64,000 nt of DNA from Thamnaconus septentrionalis (GCA_009823395.1 CM020502.1:16285944-16349943), one strand, 5' to 3'; positions 23,003-35,178 are shown, counted from the first letter of the stretch. Numbers and translations are program-made. Notes: generated from the sequence alone by a model not told the origin.

Positions 23003-24261
23003 CAGATACCGGCCTGGTGTGGAGGCAGGGTTAAACAGGAAGTGACCGGGGGAGAGAACGAGGGGGGAGCCGATCAGACAGTCGGAGGCTCGCTCGCATC
23101 GATTTTTAGGGACTGCAGTCGAGCAGATTCCCGCTGCAATAAAGGTCCGCGCTGGAAAAAATTAATCGAAGTGCAGCGATTCTTGCCCACCGGGTTTTAG
23201 CGCGCCGCTCGTACGTGCTCGAGGTTCATGGCCTTATTACACCTGACACATCTGGCAGCAAGGACAGCGATTGCCCTGGACAATGCGCAATGGATTATAA
23301 CAGCCTCAGCAATAATATTGCTCTCGGATAAAGAAAATGTTGTTTGGTAAGCACACGGCGGTGCCACGGTAGCAGGTGCTACCCGGTGCCGGGAAGTGAT
23401 TCAGTGGAGTGGTGAGGCCACCCAGGAGAACTGAAATGGTTTGCAGTTTTTCTGTGGGTGGAAATAGGCTCTGCGTTTGTTTTGCTTCTGAAAAACCGAT
23501 AAGAACTACGGTGAAAAAAAAAATGTTATTGCCGCTCAAAAAGACAGGAGAGCGTCCATAAACAGGAAGTGAAACGCTCAGCATTACCCCCCAGCATCAC
23601 ACATCCCCAGAGGTCCTGATGGTAACTACTTGTGTTCATTATAGAAGGGAGGGTGATACATCACTGAGGATGGTCTGTGCCGTCCTTCCCACTCGGGTCT
23701 CGGCGAAGCAGTTTCACACGTGCGCTGCCGTTGACCCGCAATTTCTGCGTTTCCTTTTTTCAGAATTGTTCAAGAGAAAAGTTGTGAGAAAAAACTCCCA
23801 GTCCTCACTCCCCGGCCCGTTCAAAGCTTTTATTCTGAAGGTTATCGTCGGTGACTTTTGACGCTTCAGCAGTTGTAGTTCCCCCAAATCGGGATGATCA
23901 AATATCGTCTGAAGTTTGTCTTTTGAGCACAAAAGTGTCTCTTTTGGGCTTCTGCAGAACGTGTTCCCTGCTGTGCTGAGGAGGAGAAATAGAAACGTAG
24001 CTGCCACTGTCTACTAAAAAAGACAGTTTTACGGGATATTCCAGCCTTGGAAAAATTCAGCCTGCTACACATCGACTAAACTGGAATCAGTCAAGTTTCT
24101 GCCTTCCAGTGACTTGCAATGAAATAGTGGGAAGGAATGTCTTTAGCTATTATATTATGTTCGGTATAGTTTTCAATCCATCCGTCACCAGTCTTTTCCT
24201 GCCCTCTGTTTTGCAGCTGCAGAGTTGTAAGCAACTAAGATCCATTTTGTTCTTTTAACAG
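23003..24261. other. Non-coding stretch
   Basis: GC-rich at 23020-23220. Minus-strand frames at 23306-24072 have no domain. Two polypyrimidine-AG signals lie at its 3' end, around 24213 ('ctctgttttgcag') and 24261. Confidence 0.4.
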
Positions 24262-24312
24262 GAGGACCGCGAGCCAAGTAAGTCCACCATCACCTTTGTT
24301 TCTCAACTGCAG
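24262..24312 (+). other. Candidate small exon (51 nt), unassigned
   Basis: It is preceded by 'tttgttcttttaacag' (a good acceptor with polypyrimidine tract) and ends CTGCAG|GTACAA. It reads open in phase 0 as EDREPSKSTITFVSQLQ. A second, stronger donor (CCAA|GTAAGT) at 24278 would cut it to a 16-nt microexon. Short exons in long introns are common in neuronal genes, but I do not recognise the peptide and splice signals this short arise by chance. No partner exon was found in the window. Confidence 0.2.
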
Positions 24313-24529
24313 GTACAAAACCCTGTTTTATTCATGACATTGTTGAAGACCTACAGCCTTTAAGCAAGGTGGGAAGGATAAGGGGAGAAAGAAATGCTTG
24401 GATGAGCATCTGAGAAATTAATAAGAAAAAAAAAGCTGGTTCATTGATTTTTCAAGGCAAAATTAAACAGCTCATTTTAAAAACCTGAACCAGGTCATAT
24501 TACTTATGAACTGACAAAACACTGCTGGT

Positions 24530-25034
24530 TGAGATTGGTCTTGGTCTCCAGAGCGCTTTTTTTGTCTCGGTCTCGGACTCGGCGGACTCGGGATTTTTGA
24601 TCAAGACCAGCGAGACTCAGCTAGCACTACGATGACAGATCATCACGGAAAAGCCATTTTACGCTTTGTTTGTGACACTCAGAGTGACAAGTTAATTTAT
24701 TTTTTTAATTTTATGAAGCAAAGTTGTTTTTGGAAAATGGTTCAAAATAGTTTGCAAAGCAGCAAAATATTAAAGAAAATTATCAAAAGATACCTTGCTG
24801 AAAAGAGATGTTGCTGTTCCATTTAGAAACAAACTTGAATTTAAATAAGTTCATGGTCATTTTTTTTCTGTTTTTCTGTTTTCTGTTTTGTTGTTATTTT
24901 TCTTTGATTTATAAAGTCTTGGTCTTTATCCTGCTTCTGGAACTCCAAATGTCTTGGTCTGGTCTTGATCTCGATACTCTCTAGTCTTGATAATGTCTTG
25001 GTCTTGGTTGGTGCGGTCTTGACTCCAACACTAG
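24530..25034. repeat. TCTTGG/TCTCGG-rich interspersed repeat
   Basis: Left side: 'gagattggtcttggtctcc', 'tgtctcggtctcggactcgg', 'gatcaagaccagcgagactc'. Right side: 'tgtcttggtctggtcttgat', 'gtcttgactccaacactagc'. The two ends are rich in the same words in opposite orientation ('gatcaagaccag' on plus at 24599, on minus near 24967). I know this word pattern as a fish interspersed repeat beginning 'ctagtgttggagtcaagacc' on the minus strand. Exact ends and class are not resolved. Confidence 0.5.
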
Positions 25035-25618
25035 CATCTTCAGACCAAACATGCATACTCATGGCTTAGTGTGCTTCTAATGGTGGTGAGATTTAGCTTA
25101 GGTGAATTGAAAAGGGACTGAACAAGTTTTTAAATATAGGCTTTCTAATGTGAAATTATAAATGAAAACAATGTTTAAATATCTTGTTAGGTCATCTTTC
25201 ACAAGAGTGATGCAAGCCAGAAGGAAAAGCAACGTCAGTGTGCTTAGCCATGAGCCGATAAATTTTCATTGATCGCAATTCTGAAAAGAAAAAAAAAAAT
25301 GCATCTGGTCATTGTCACTCAGGGTTTGGAAATGGTCTGCGATATGCTTGAAACTCTGGTCATCCGAGCGTTGCATAAACAATTTATTCCATTAAAAGAA
25401 AGTCACTGGTCCAGTCACATTTCTACTTGCTGGTTAGAATTCAGACTGCTCTGCGTTCAAATTTCAAGACCCAGCATTCCATCTGGCCTTTAAAGTTGTT
25501 TGTGAAAAAATAATCATTTCAATTTTGTTGCTGCCGGCTGCTACTCTACTCTTCGTGTAGTACAGAATACATGAACGTGAAAAGATTTGTTGGCACCTTC
25601 AGTCCGATTTGTCCACAG
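25035..25618. other. Non-coding stretch
   Basis: AT-rich, nothing recognised. Confidence 0.4.
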
Positions 25619-25731
25619 ACAGCTGTCAATAAAGTTCCATTTGAAAGTTTGCGAGCAACTCGGCAATCAAGGTTGACATTTTCGCTGCCGTGTGCTCTGA
25701 AGACCCTTCAAAGAAGAGGAGAAAACTGGAG
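25619..25731 (+). other. Candidate exon (113 nt), unassigned
   Basis: Acceptor-like 'cgatttgtccacag' is followed by 113 nt that stay open in the first frame (TAVNKVPFESLRATRQSR...) and end CTGGAG|GTAAGTTTG, a near-consensus donor. The peptide is not recognised and a 37-codon open frame is not unlikely by chance. It could also be a non-coding exon. Listed because the donor is the best in this part of the window. Confidence 0.15.
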
Positions 25732-26161
25732 GTAAGTTTGCTTTTTTTAGCATCCTATATGTGATATCTTGTGCTGTCAAGCTGTTTATCGCGTATCAGT
25801 ATTGTGTCGCCATGTGGTTTTCAGATGCCTTGTTTATCACATCATAGGGACAGTGACAAAATGACACCTGGCAGTCAAAATGACTGTGTCAGATCACCAA
25901 GATGTCTGTCTTGTCAGAAACTCATTCAGTGGAGTTGATAACCATTCCTTGCTTCTTTGCTTTTGGCACTGATTTACAATTCTACTGGATAAATGAATAG
26001 GTTGGTTTATTGGCCATCAAATGAACTGATGATCATACAAAATTCTCATAAAAACCAATTGACCAAACAACAGTTTATCCCAGGGGATGTGCAAGGATCA
26101 TCCCTGGATCTAGTGAGGAGCCAGCTAAAGCTAAAGAGATATTTCATTCAAGACTCAAAGG
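25732..26161. other. Non-coding stretch
   Basis: Nothing recognised. Confidence 0.4.
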
Positions 26162-26604
26162 TTAAGTGAGGAATATTTGGAGATTTTTAGGACGCGACAG
26201 AAACATCACGTCGTTATATTATAAATTTCAGCGGACTCCGTACCCTCCCTCTCCCGAGCTTACCAGTGATCTACGGCGGTACCTCATCCACCTTCTTCTT
26301 TGTTGGTTTATTTGAGGACGCGTGCATTCACCCTAAATCCGAAGCACACTGTCAGATGACCTGGATTGTCCACACTCAGCTTCCTTAGAAATGTGTTGCT
26401 AGAATGCAGCTAACTGGGAGCAAGACCGTCGATCTATGTGTATTCTGATATATAAATAAGAACCGTTCTAAAGGTGGGAAAACCAAATTACTCTTATTGT
26501 AATGTGAGTATACACTTTTATGCATGTATTTATTGGCACTATGTTAAGCTTTTACCAATATAAAAATCATAAATTGTGACAAATTCTACACACTGCACCT
26601 TTAA
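26162..26604 (+). mobile_element. TTAA-flanked MITE family, copy D (near complete)
   Basis: It starts TTAAGTGAGGAATATTTGG and ends CTACACACTGCACCTTTAA, an inverted pair with TTAA at both edges. Internal blocks: 'ctccctctcccgagctta' (shared with copy C), 'ttggtttatttgagga', 'aagaaccgttctaaaggtgg', 'aagcttttaccaatataaaa'. At 26448-26458 it carries only a short 'gatatataaataa', where copies A and B have long TA arrays. TTAA duplication points to a piggyBac-type element, but no transposase is present to confirm it. Confidence 0.75.
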
Positions 26605-28454
26605 CCTTGATCCACCTGCATCTTGTTGTGAGATATTGTCATTGCTTTTTGCAAGACGATGTAGAAGCAAGTGTCAAACTGTATTTTTAATATCTCTCTT
26701 TTCCGGAGAGGCCAAGCTGTTGATTCTGAGATTGAAGAAGAGGGACTTTCGACCGCATCAGCCTGCTTTTGAACGTCCTCTTGGCCTCCCAACTATAATG
26801 TCACGCCCACGCCGTTCACCCCGAACCTTTCAATCGTTTCATGCCTCACATAGAGTCGCCGGCTGTTTTGAGCGAGTTCGCCGTGCGCAGCCATAAAGAA
26901 AAGGCTTGTTTTCCTTTTCGAGTGTCTCTCGAATCTGTTGGCCCATTGAGTGGCGCTTCCACACAGACAGCAGTGATGGAGCAGATGCCGCTGAATGGGA
27001 GCCCTGTCAGGACCAGCGGCCTCAGACAGTCTCGCCTTTCATTCTCCAGCTCGTTTCCGAGGGCCCTCCAGCCGCACGACCTCTTCCCCGTCATCTGTCG
27101 GTGGCAGACGTCAGGTCGTCTCCGAGAGGCAGCAGGTGGTCCGAAGCGACGGTCAACCATCTCTTTTTCGCTTTGTGACCGGCTGAACTCCGGGATCCAC
27201 TCGCACATTTTCCAACAAAGGGGGTTCTGGGTTTTTGTGGCTCGGCTTTATAGGTTGAATCCGTGCATCGCGCCTGCACTCTGTGGCTCTGCACGTCAGC
27301 CAGCCGCTAATCTAATTTGACAGTCAAAAGTCTACCCGTCTTGCGCAAACTCCAGCAGACACGGTTGCAGTGTAACCGCAAGTGCCGCAGTTGAGGAGTT
27401 GGCGGTAGGCATTGCGTTTTCCGGTGGTCACAAGCTGTTCCCACAATTTAATCAAGCGTGAAACCCATTCGGTCAAACTCGAGACTTATTCCCCTTTGAG
27501 TCATTCTCAGACAAAAAGAAGAAGAATGGGGGGGGGGGGCGGGTAGCGGTCAGGGCTGGTACAATGAGTCGCAGGCAGAATACGTGGCAAAAGTGAAACT
27601 TTATAGCTTTTCCTTGTAGGTCTCGTCTGACAGAGTGGGGAACTGAATGAATTGGCAGAGCTTTGATCGCTCCTCAGCAAGCACTAAACTGACATAGTTG
27701 AAGATTTACTCATTTAAATGACTCCACTAATGATGCTGATCCAAATTGCTCAGATTTTTCTGTGCTGTCCAAAACTCTTCAGAAATTTCTAAGGGGTTTG
27801 TAATCATCAGCATTTTGGAAACACTCTTTCTTCCATTTGGAGAATGCAAATATGTTTTACATTTCCCATGTTGATCTGACTTGCAGGATATTAACCTCTT
27901 CACTGAGTGGTATTCGGATTGCTCCTAGCATGAATTTGATTGGAGCACTGACCAAATCTAGTCAGAGTTTGAGAGCACTAAAACATAATGTTGATTTTAA
28001 GGCAGAGGAGAGTGGGAATTTGCAGTAGCAATCTGCCATTTTGGAGACATACGGTTGACAATTCCAAGAAACATCCAACCTGTGAAATTGGTCAGCAGAT
28101 GCATTGACAGATATCCAAATTGTCCACAGTCTCTCTGCACAGATGGAGGCCTATTTACAATCTGATGACATCCAGTCTTTTTTCAGTTTTTGTTTCTGGT
28201 AACACATCAATAGTTTGATTTTCATTATATATTCCTTTAGATATTTCGACAATTCCAATGCAGTGCAAGTGTATTTCCATTGAAGAGTGTTTGAACTCTT
28301 AACCGTAGTTCTTGCAGTTCCATCTCATGGGATTGCGATAACATCTCTTCTTGTGAGACTTCACTCTCAGGACTGGAATTTTATAGATGTTGGCAATTTG
28401 ATTTGCTTGTATGCACTGCTGTTGCCACAACGTTTTTCAGCAATAGACAAAGGC
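26605..28454. other. Non-coding stretch
   Basis: 26800-27300 is GC-richer and open in several frames on both strands (up to 159 codons), but these overlap each other and show no domain. A G-run lies at about 27530-27539. Confidence 0.4.
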
Positions 28455-28697
28455 AGATGGAAGAACTATGTCCCATGACGTTGGGAGTGTTTTCACGGTC
28501 AATAGCATGTAAATGCACAAAATGTGTCTCCATTACACTTTGAATTCTATGTTTTGTCTGTATTAGCATGCCTGAAAACAACCGATTCAACCTTTTTTGT
28601 GGTATCTGAGAGGTTTTATCATAATTCGGGCCTTTCCGTTCCCATTTTTGGAGCAACAGTTACATTTTGCCCATTTCTAAACGTAATGGAACACAGC
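28455..28697 (-). mobile_element. PIF/Harbinger-like element, copy 5 (strongly decayed, partial)
   Basis: On the minus strand the order 'aaaacctctcagataccac', 'aagtgtaatggagacacatt', 'tgcatttacatg' repeats that of copies 1-4. The conceptual translation KTSQI...VMETHFVHLHA matches KTSQI...VMETLFSHLHS in copy 1. The plus-strand right edge 'gtaatggaacacagc' resembles copy 4's end. The half with the Myb-like segment cannot be followed to the left. Confidence 0.5.
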
Positions 28698-31600
28698 TCA
28701 TGTTACAGATCTGATCTCTGCCAAAATTCCAACTGATAACCATTTTGTGTAAATCTGTATTGCTGAGCACCAAACCAATTTGTGATATCACAATTCATCA
28801 CTTCATTCTTTTTTAATGACAATTTTAATTTTACAGCAAATTTTCCCGCAAAGAAAATCTTGTCATTTCTTATGGTCTCCTCATCTACAGTTATGTCATT
28901 TTGTTGTGCCTGCGCTCATGTAAAACTTTAATGACCTGACAGAGCTGCTAATTCCCCTTTTTTCTCGACTGTGAAAAGCTTGGAAAGGGTGCGTGAACCA
29001 GTTAGGAATACTTAGTATAGGCCGTGTGTGCGTGTTGGTTGTGCGTGTGCGCGTGTTTGTCGGCATTAAAGTGGGTCACACAGCTGCAGCGCCAACGATA
29101 TGAGCTGGTATGGATGACACTGTTTGCCTCTAACAGATAGAGGAGTAGTTGTCTTTGAGACACATCATTCTGGCCCAAGTGGTCGGAGACGAGTCCCCTC
29201 TTACTGAGATCGACGCAGCAGCTGCGACTCTTAAGTTGTGGACCCAAGCAGCCTTTTCATGTTGGACTAAGAGCGATGAGGCAAGTTGTGTCATGTAAAC
29301 AGGTCACTGAAACTCATATGGGAAACATCAGTGGACATATATGGAATGATGCACTTGTTTATCAGACCCTTTGCAGAGGGACCCAACGTTTACCCACAGT
29401 ACACACGTTCTCCTAGATTTACACATTTTTGGGTTTTTTTGCACGTTTTTTTACACAATCTAATAAAATAATGTTTGCGAAAGACCTTGTGACAAGACCA
29501 AAACTTGTAAACAATGACATCAGCAGCAAAGTATGCATTTGTAGGTTGTCGTGCCAAAAGGTCTCAAGCAACTAACTGTATTCCCTTTGTTATTTTGACC
29601 AAAGGTAGAATGAGCACATCCTCCAAATAGTCACTGGTGAACATCTTTGCCTGAGTCATGTCGGACAAATTGTTGTGACAGTGCTGGCTTAGCAACAGTG
29701 ATTACATCAGCGTCTGTTACCCTATACCTCTCGGCCACACCGTGAACTAGATCCTTTGTTGCGAACAACAGCTTTCACTGCCAGCAACTCTGTCAGCCAA
29801 CGGGGGGGAGGCGGCAGTCCAAATAAATGTTGCGCTTCGGCGCGAGATGTAATGAAGTTGTGCGTTGCGTGGTCGGGCCGACGGGATCCGGTGAGTTTCC
29901 TGCAAACTTCACGATGACAGATCCTGCGCCTCCCCTTTGAGTGCTATTTCTGAAATTGTGCCACATTTTCGAGTCAAGTGGAGAGTCTTGAGGTGTCCTT
30001 CCCGCTGAGTGTTCTACTCACAAATGCATGGAATGAGAATAATGTCAGCTGCCTGTGGATACGGAGTCGCTGTTTATGGTGGAGGGTGGTCTGCTCCCTG
30101 TGAGGAGTAGACGGCTGGATGTGACCTCCTTTTCCAGCTGGATGTTTCTTAATGCACAAGAGTGCCTGGAAGGCGGAAAATGCCTCGGTACATTAGGCCT
30201 AAAAACATTACACAGTTTTTAGATTAAGTCGGCAGAGCGGAGCAGGAGTAGGAGTGTAAACGCTTGTGTGTCTGCTATTGAGAGAAGCCCCCCAGACTGG
30301 TGCACAGTGGCTGTGAAGCGCCGAGCCTAGGCTCCAGTTTAATCACGTCCCTTCATTGTCAACCACCGGGCCCCCAGAAAGCACTGGATGGAGTAAGATT
30401 GCGTTTCCTTTCAACAAACTGTCACCTCGTGGGTTTCCGTTGAGCACGAGGGCTTTCAGGAGACAGCTGCTGGTGTCTTCGCTGCTTTTTATATGAAAAT
30501 GAGTGGTTGCAGTTTGGGGAAGCGACAGAAGTATTTGGCAGGAAAGGTGGTGGTGGTGGTGGGGAGGGAGGTGTAGTGGGGGTTGAAACCTGAGCAGAGT
30601 TGCATCCCCCGGGGTGTAAAGTTTAGAAAGAGGACGAGTGCTGGGAGAGGCAGAGCGTGAAAGGATGGGAGAGAGATGCAAGCAGAGATAGTGCAACGGA
30701 AGAAAAGCGAGGGGAAATTATCTGATTGAGTTTTAATAATGGCTGGAAATAAGAGAACGGAAGGCTGCTTACCCACACCGAAGCTGTGAAGACGTGATAA
30801 GCACACGGCTTGGGCACATTTGAAAAACAAGTATGAATGAATAAAGACAATTAGCAACATTTACAATCAGTCTAACTGGCCGTTTCAGTGACCTGGACAA
30901 GGTTCTCTCACCTGCAGTACATTTTATAGTAGCAGAAGAAAGTGACTCACAAATAGTTTATGGGTTTTAATTAGCATTTCTTTGTTTTTCAAAAGGTGCA
31001 GCTGTGTCACACAGACACAAACAAACCCAAGCAATTTCTGTTGTTGTTGGTATATATTTAACAAGAAAAGGGTAAAAGAAAAAAATATATAGTCTTGCAC
31101 TGAAAACAATGTATTACAAATGGACGTAGTGTTCACAACCTTTTCTCCACCACTGTGAACAATATTACTTAAAATGGACATTATGTGGAGAGGATTTTGC
31201 CAAGGATTTACCAAAGGAGAAAACAATAAGTGAGGCAGTGAGCAGTTTTATCAGGACTGGACACATTTACCACTTTCCAACAGCACTATAGACCTTTTTC
31301 TACTTGAGACGGTAAGAGTCTCCGTAAATGGTGACGGTTCCTCCCTTTCACCCATGAAAAGCCATCCTCTGTTAACAACTGGCTGGCTTTGAAGTCAAGA
31401 AATCTGATTGCCCAGCTTTAAATATAATGGACAAAGTTACGTCCAGTTAGTTTGCTTGTTCTTTTACCAAAATATTAATCTCACCAAATTTGATTGCATA
31501 TTGTTTAGTACATTGTACAAATTTATATATAACTATGTAAATAGTTTAGCACTATAGCTCTAATTCCACTGATTAAGCGGAGGTGCTCTTTATCCACCAC

Positions 31601-32313
31601 TGCACCACAATACATCGACCTCCTAACGTTTGTCTTCTACTGATCTCAGATTGGCACTCTGAGTACAGCTGTGAAACCTGCTACCAAGGTCTCTGCATTG
31701 ATTCCCATTCTGGAATGCAGCCTTGAAATGTGTGCCCTGCCATGTCTGAATATCACTTATCATCAAAGACGGCAGTAGTAAAACGCTTCTTGCACCTTTA
31801 CAATCTGTGCGCCCAGTGGTAAGGTTTAAAAGGCGGCTAAGTACCGACCTGTTTACTGAGGCGTTTTATTTTATGAATTCTAACAGGCTGTGTTTACAGT
31901 CGGCTAAGTCTTGTGTGCTTTGTCTTCAGCCCTTGGTTTGGGAGTGTAAAACCGTGTGCGGTTGTCGTGGCCATTTCTTTTGTTTCTCACATTGAGAGAA
32001 TAAATATATTTTCAGTTTTATACCTATACCTGTTCAAACCTCTAGAGCCAATACCATCCCTTTGTAAGGAATTACGACCGTTATACTCCACACGGTATCA
32101 GCAGTGACAATTTTCTAGAAATCAGCAAAGTGTTTTCTGAAGCAAGTCGCACACTGAAGAGCTAAATCAAGCTATCTCTCACATGATCACTTTGCCGAAA
32201 ATCCCGATGTTGGATGCTGCTCCTTGATCTCACTGAAATGTAACGTCAGTAATGTTCTGTTACTTTTTGCACTGTATGAAATGCCTTAAATCACTCGTGC
32301 CATTGCTATAATT
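28698..32313. other. Long non-coding stretch, nothing firm
   Basis: Contains GTG-type runs near 29025-29058 and a GGT repeat at 30545-30561. The plus frame at 31807-31995 starts with a peptide (RFKRRLSTDLFTEAF) vaguely like the C-terminal tail of LINE reverse transcriptases, too short to call. No terminal repeats found. Confidence 0.4.
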
Positions 32314-32397
32314 GGTCCTTGTGTCCTTGGGTACACTTGTGTCCTTGGGTACACTTGGGTCCTTGGTATACTTGTGTCCTTGGGTACACTTGTGTCT
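32314..32397. repeat. Minisatellite, about 18-bp unit, 4-5 units
   Basis: Unit 'gtccttgggtacacttgt', with one unit shortened ('gtccttggtatacttgt'). The minus frame reads VPKDTS/YPRTQ repeats. No spacers separate the units, so it is a plain tandem array. Confidence 0.93.
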
Positions 32398-32828
32398 CCA
32401 GTCGCCACGTGTGAGAGCACTGAAGAGACGCTTGTGATTTCCCTGTGCACACCTGATCTGCTCGCTCTCATTGGCCGCTTTAGTTCCATCAGTGGCACAG
32501 CGAACGGGAATCGTCGATGTCAGGCATATTTCAATTTCCTCGATGCAGATCAAAGTTACTTCCACTCAATCGCCAACGCTAAAGTTGTCATCGCGACGCT
32601 TGAGGATTAATTAGGAGTTGTAATCAGTTGTGACAAGCCTCACCAGGCCAGATCCCCCTGATCGCCAGTGGGGGCGACTGTGTGGGGTGCTGTATTAAGC
32701 CTAGCATAGGGCTTAAAACTGAAGTGTGTGTGCGGACAGCCTGAGGGTAGATATAAATATATATATTTTTGTTTTTGCATTTTTGTACAGGCTTTTGGTA
32801 ATCCAAAGTAAATGTTGCAGGTGTAGTG

Positions 32829-32831
<3 letters not shown>
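32398..32831. other. Non-coding stretch
   Basis: Nothing recognised beyond a short AT-rich segment at 32750-32770. Confidence 0.4.

Positions 32832-32880
<49 letters not shown>
32832..32880. repeat. (TG)24 microsatellite
   Basis: Uninterrupted run of about 49 bases. Confidence 0.97.
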
Positions 32881-32881
<1 letters not shown>

Positions 32882-33360
32882 AGAGAAACAAACACAGAGT
32901 GCCATAAAAGAAAGCCAGATAACGCTTCCGTTCACATGGCAGAAAAAAAAAAACGCACATGCACCGACACGTTTGTGTCGTGCCCCACGGACTGAGACTT
33001 GACTAATCAATGACAAGCTCGCCAACCACAAAGCTGCCAAAAATAACAAATTCCAGGTAACATCCCGGCAGTTTACGTTGGAGCTGTCGCAGGCGCAATA
33101 TTTAGAGTTTATCAGTTCAACAATGATTGAAGTCGTTTATACCAGTGGCTGGGATGGAGGAAGGGGGGCAACAGCAGATTTGGTCTCATGGAGCTTTAAA
33201 ATGATTGCTTAACCTTTAAGCGGCAAGCAGCGTTTGTGTGTGACCCTGCTCTCCGTGCGTCCGTACAATAACGCTACGTTCGCAACGTGCGCACCGGCTG
33301 CATGAATCATTAACCATCTGCCGGTTGGGTGGAGACGGGAGGGTGCCAAGGAGCAGAAGA
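32881..33360. other. Non-coding stretch
   Basis: Nothing recognised. An A-run of 11 lies at 32943-32953. Confidence 0.4.
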
Positions 33361-33390
33361 GAGTGAGTGAGTGAGTGAGTGAGTGAGTGA
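33361..33390. repeat. (GAGT)n microsatellite
   Basis: Seven GAGT units. Minus-strand frames read SLTHSLTHS as a consequence. Confidence 0.96.
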
Positions 33391-33927
33391 GAGACACCAA
33401 CAGCATGGGACAAAGTCTGCTTTCTTATGGTTTCTCCAAGACCCTAAACAAAAGATCTGTTTGTTTGCCTGCAGCGTGATGAGGAGATTAGGGTGAGGGC
33501 GGTGTGGAGGGGGTGGCTTGTCGTCAACAGAGGAGCCTAGTGATTGCTCGCGCCAGTTTGGAGAAACCGCTCGTGGCGTTGGCATTTGTTTTGTTTTTTA
33601 TTCCGCCACTAACAACTGCTCACATGCAAACGGCCGAGACTTTTACTGGCACGGGCCAAACTAAAATAGCTTGACAAGTGCCTAATGGGTATCTATCATG
33701 TTTGTGGTCCACTGAGAATAAATCTGAAACGAACTTTTGGCCCTCTTACAACTGCCATGTACTGCATCCCAGAGGACAAACTTCAGTGTGATCTGGTGCC
33801 TTCTGGTGCTGCTGTTTGTTAAAATTGCTGTACTTCCCTCTTCTCTGTTCGCAGATGTTTTCTTGGAGAAATGTACCTAGGAATTTTAATCTACTAGGAG
33901 ATGTCAAATAGGCTGCCAGACGAACTG
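33391..33927. other. Non-coding stretch
   Basis: Nothing recognised. Confidence 0.4.
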
Positions 33928-34344
33928 AAAAGGGTGGTTTGGAATTTTGGACATAGGTTCTCATTTCCAAGTTTATTTCATCCAGTACTCCAGTCTAGAA
34001 GAGTTTGCTGATGCTAAGCTAGCACAAGTTAGCGGTTTCTGCTAGCCTGCCAATAAATAAAATCTTACCCGCTCCATCGTACACCGGAGGCAAATAAATT
34101 AGAATGCAAGACTATGGACGTAAAAGTCTGTGTTGTTAGAAATAAAACTACCCTTGCATTGCATTTTGAGGTACTAGTTACTCAACAGGCTAGCAAAAAC
34201 TTTGACTTGTGCTAGCCTAGCACATGCTAACTCTGCTAAACTTGAGGACTTGATGAAATTTGTTGAAACAGTCTCCACTGTTAAATAGTAAACTGTCTCA
34301 ATTCAAAACGGGGTCCTACATTCAAAATTCTCAACCACCCCTTT
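33928..34344. mobile_element. 417-bp foldback DNA element
   Basis: Long imperfect inverted repeat. The outer ends pair 'aaagggtggtttggaatttt' (from 33929) with 'aattctcaaccacccctt' at the right. The inner arms pair 'agctagcacaagttagcg' and 'ctgctagcctg' (to 34048) with 'caggctagcaaaaac' and 'gacttgtgctagcctagc' (34188 onward). Arms cover about 120-155 bp on each side of a central 140 bp. The end phrase is one I associate with a percomorph MITE. Target duplication not resolved. Confidence 0.7.
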
Positions 34345-35123
34345 ATAGGAGGAATTGATTACATTTTTAATTTGATGATATCTGGTGCCTTCCAGGTGAC
34401 TTTTAGAAATAGTCTCTGGAGTTGTGTCACACAGCTTCTCTGTGAAGATTCGCCTTGTGGAGCCCTGAGGTGATGACATCGTACCAAACAGGATTTCAAC
34501 TTCCCTGGTTTGAGTGACCTAATTACCGGCACAGATGGTATTTGCAACACTGATGCGCAAGCTGGAAAAAAGGCGCACGAGTTTGAGATATTGTCCAGGC
34601 CCCCGCCTATGTGGAAATAAAACACAGATATGAAATGGAACGCTATTTCCCGAAGGCATCTGCAGTCAAAGCAGGTGTGAATGAATATTCCCTTTGCGCT
34701 GAGAGTCCTCACTTCAATCTCTTTCACCCGAAAATGAAAAAGCGTTTCATTACGATCGACTCTTTGCATGGTGAATATGTTTTCCTCGTGTCACTTTAAC
34801 AAAACACTGCAATCAACTTGCTCTATGTAGCCCGTGCCGAACATGTGGTAGTGCCAGCCACTGACTAGTTAGAGCAGATGAACTACAGTTATGTGGCACT
34901 TCTTTAAATCAGCCGCTAGTATGGTTTCACCATAACATTCACATGCAAGGAACAGCGGCAGGCAAAGATCACTCTGTGTGCAACTTTTTGCCAAAATTGA
35001 AACAAAGGTGTCAGATTTAACAAGCGCTCCTTTGCCAAAAACAAACTGTTGCGCAGGTGTGCGGCTGTGGTTTCTAACAACCCAAAGATGAAGATGAAAT
35101 TTAGCAACGCTAACAACGATAGC
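34345..35123. other. Non-coding stretch
   Basis: Nothing recognised. The minus frame at 34359-34769 begins at the foldback's edge and has no domain. Confidence 0.4.
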
Positions 35124-35178
35124 AGCGTTTCCATTACAGTTTTTCGCCAATCAAGTGGCGTTTCCATCCACTTGTTCT
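35124..35178. repeat. Possible Harbinger-like terminal fragment
   Basis: 'gcagcgtttccattacagtt' then 'tttcgcc' resembles the terminal repeat 'gctgcatttccatggcagtt' of copy 4 (58110), and 'gtggcgtttccatccac' just after it is a second partial match. No body follows. Could be a solo end or a related family. Confidence 0.3.

Noticed and set aside
26841..27320. 159-codon plus frame with a 120-codon minus frame opposite
   Set aside because: GC-rich DNA open in several frames on both strands at once; no domain.
31807..31995. Peptide RFKRRLSTDLFTEAF resembling a LINE reverse-transcriptase tail
   Set aside because: Only about 15 residues match loosely, and no LINE body or tail was found next to it.
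32314..32397. Direct repeats considered as a CRISPR-like array
   Set aside because: Units abut with no spacers, in eukaryotic DNA; it is a minisatellite.
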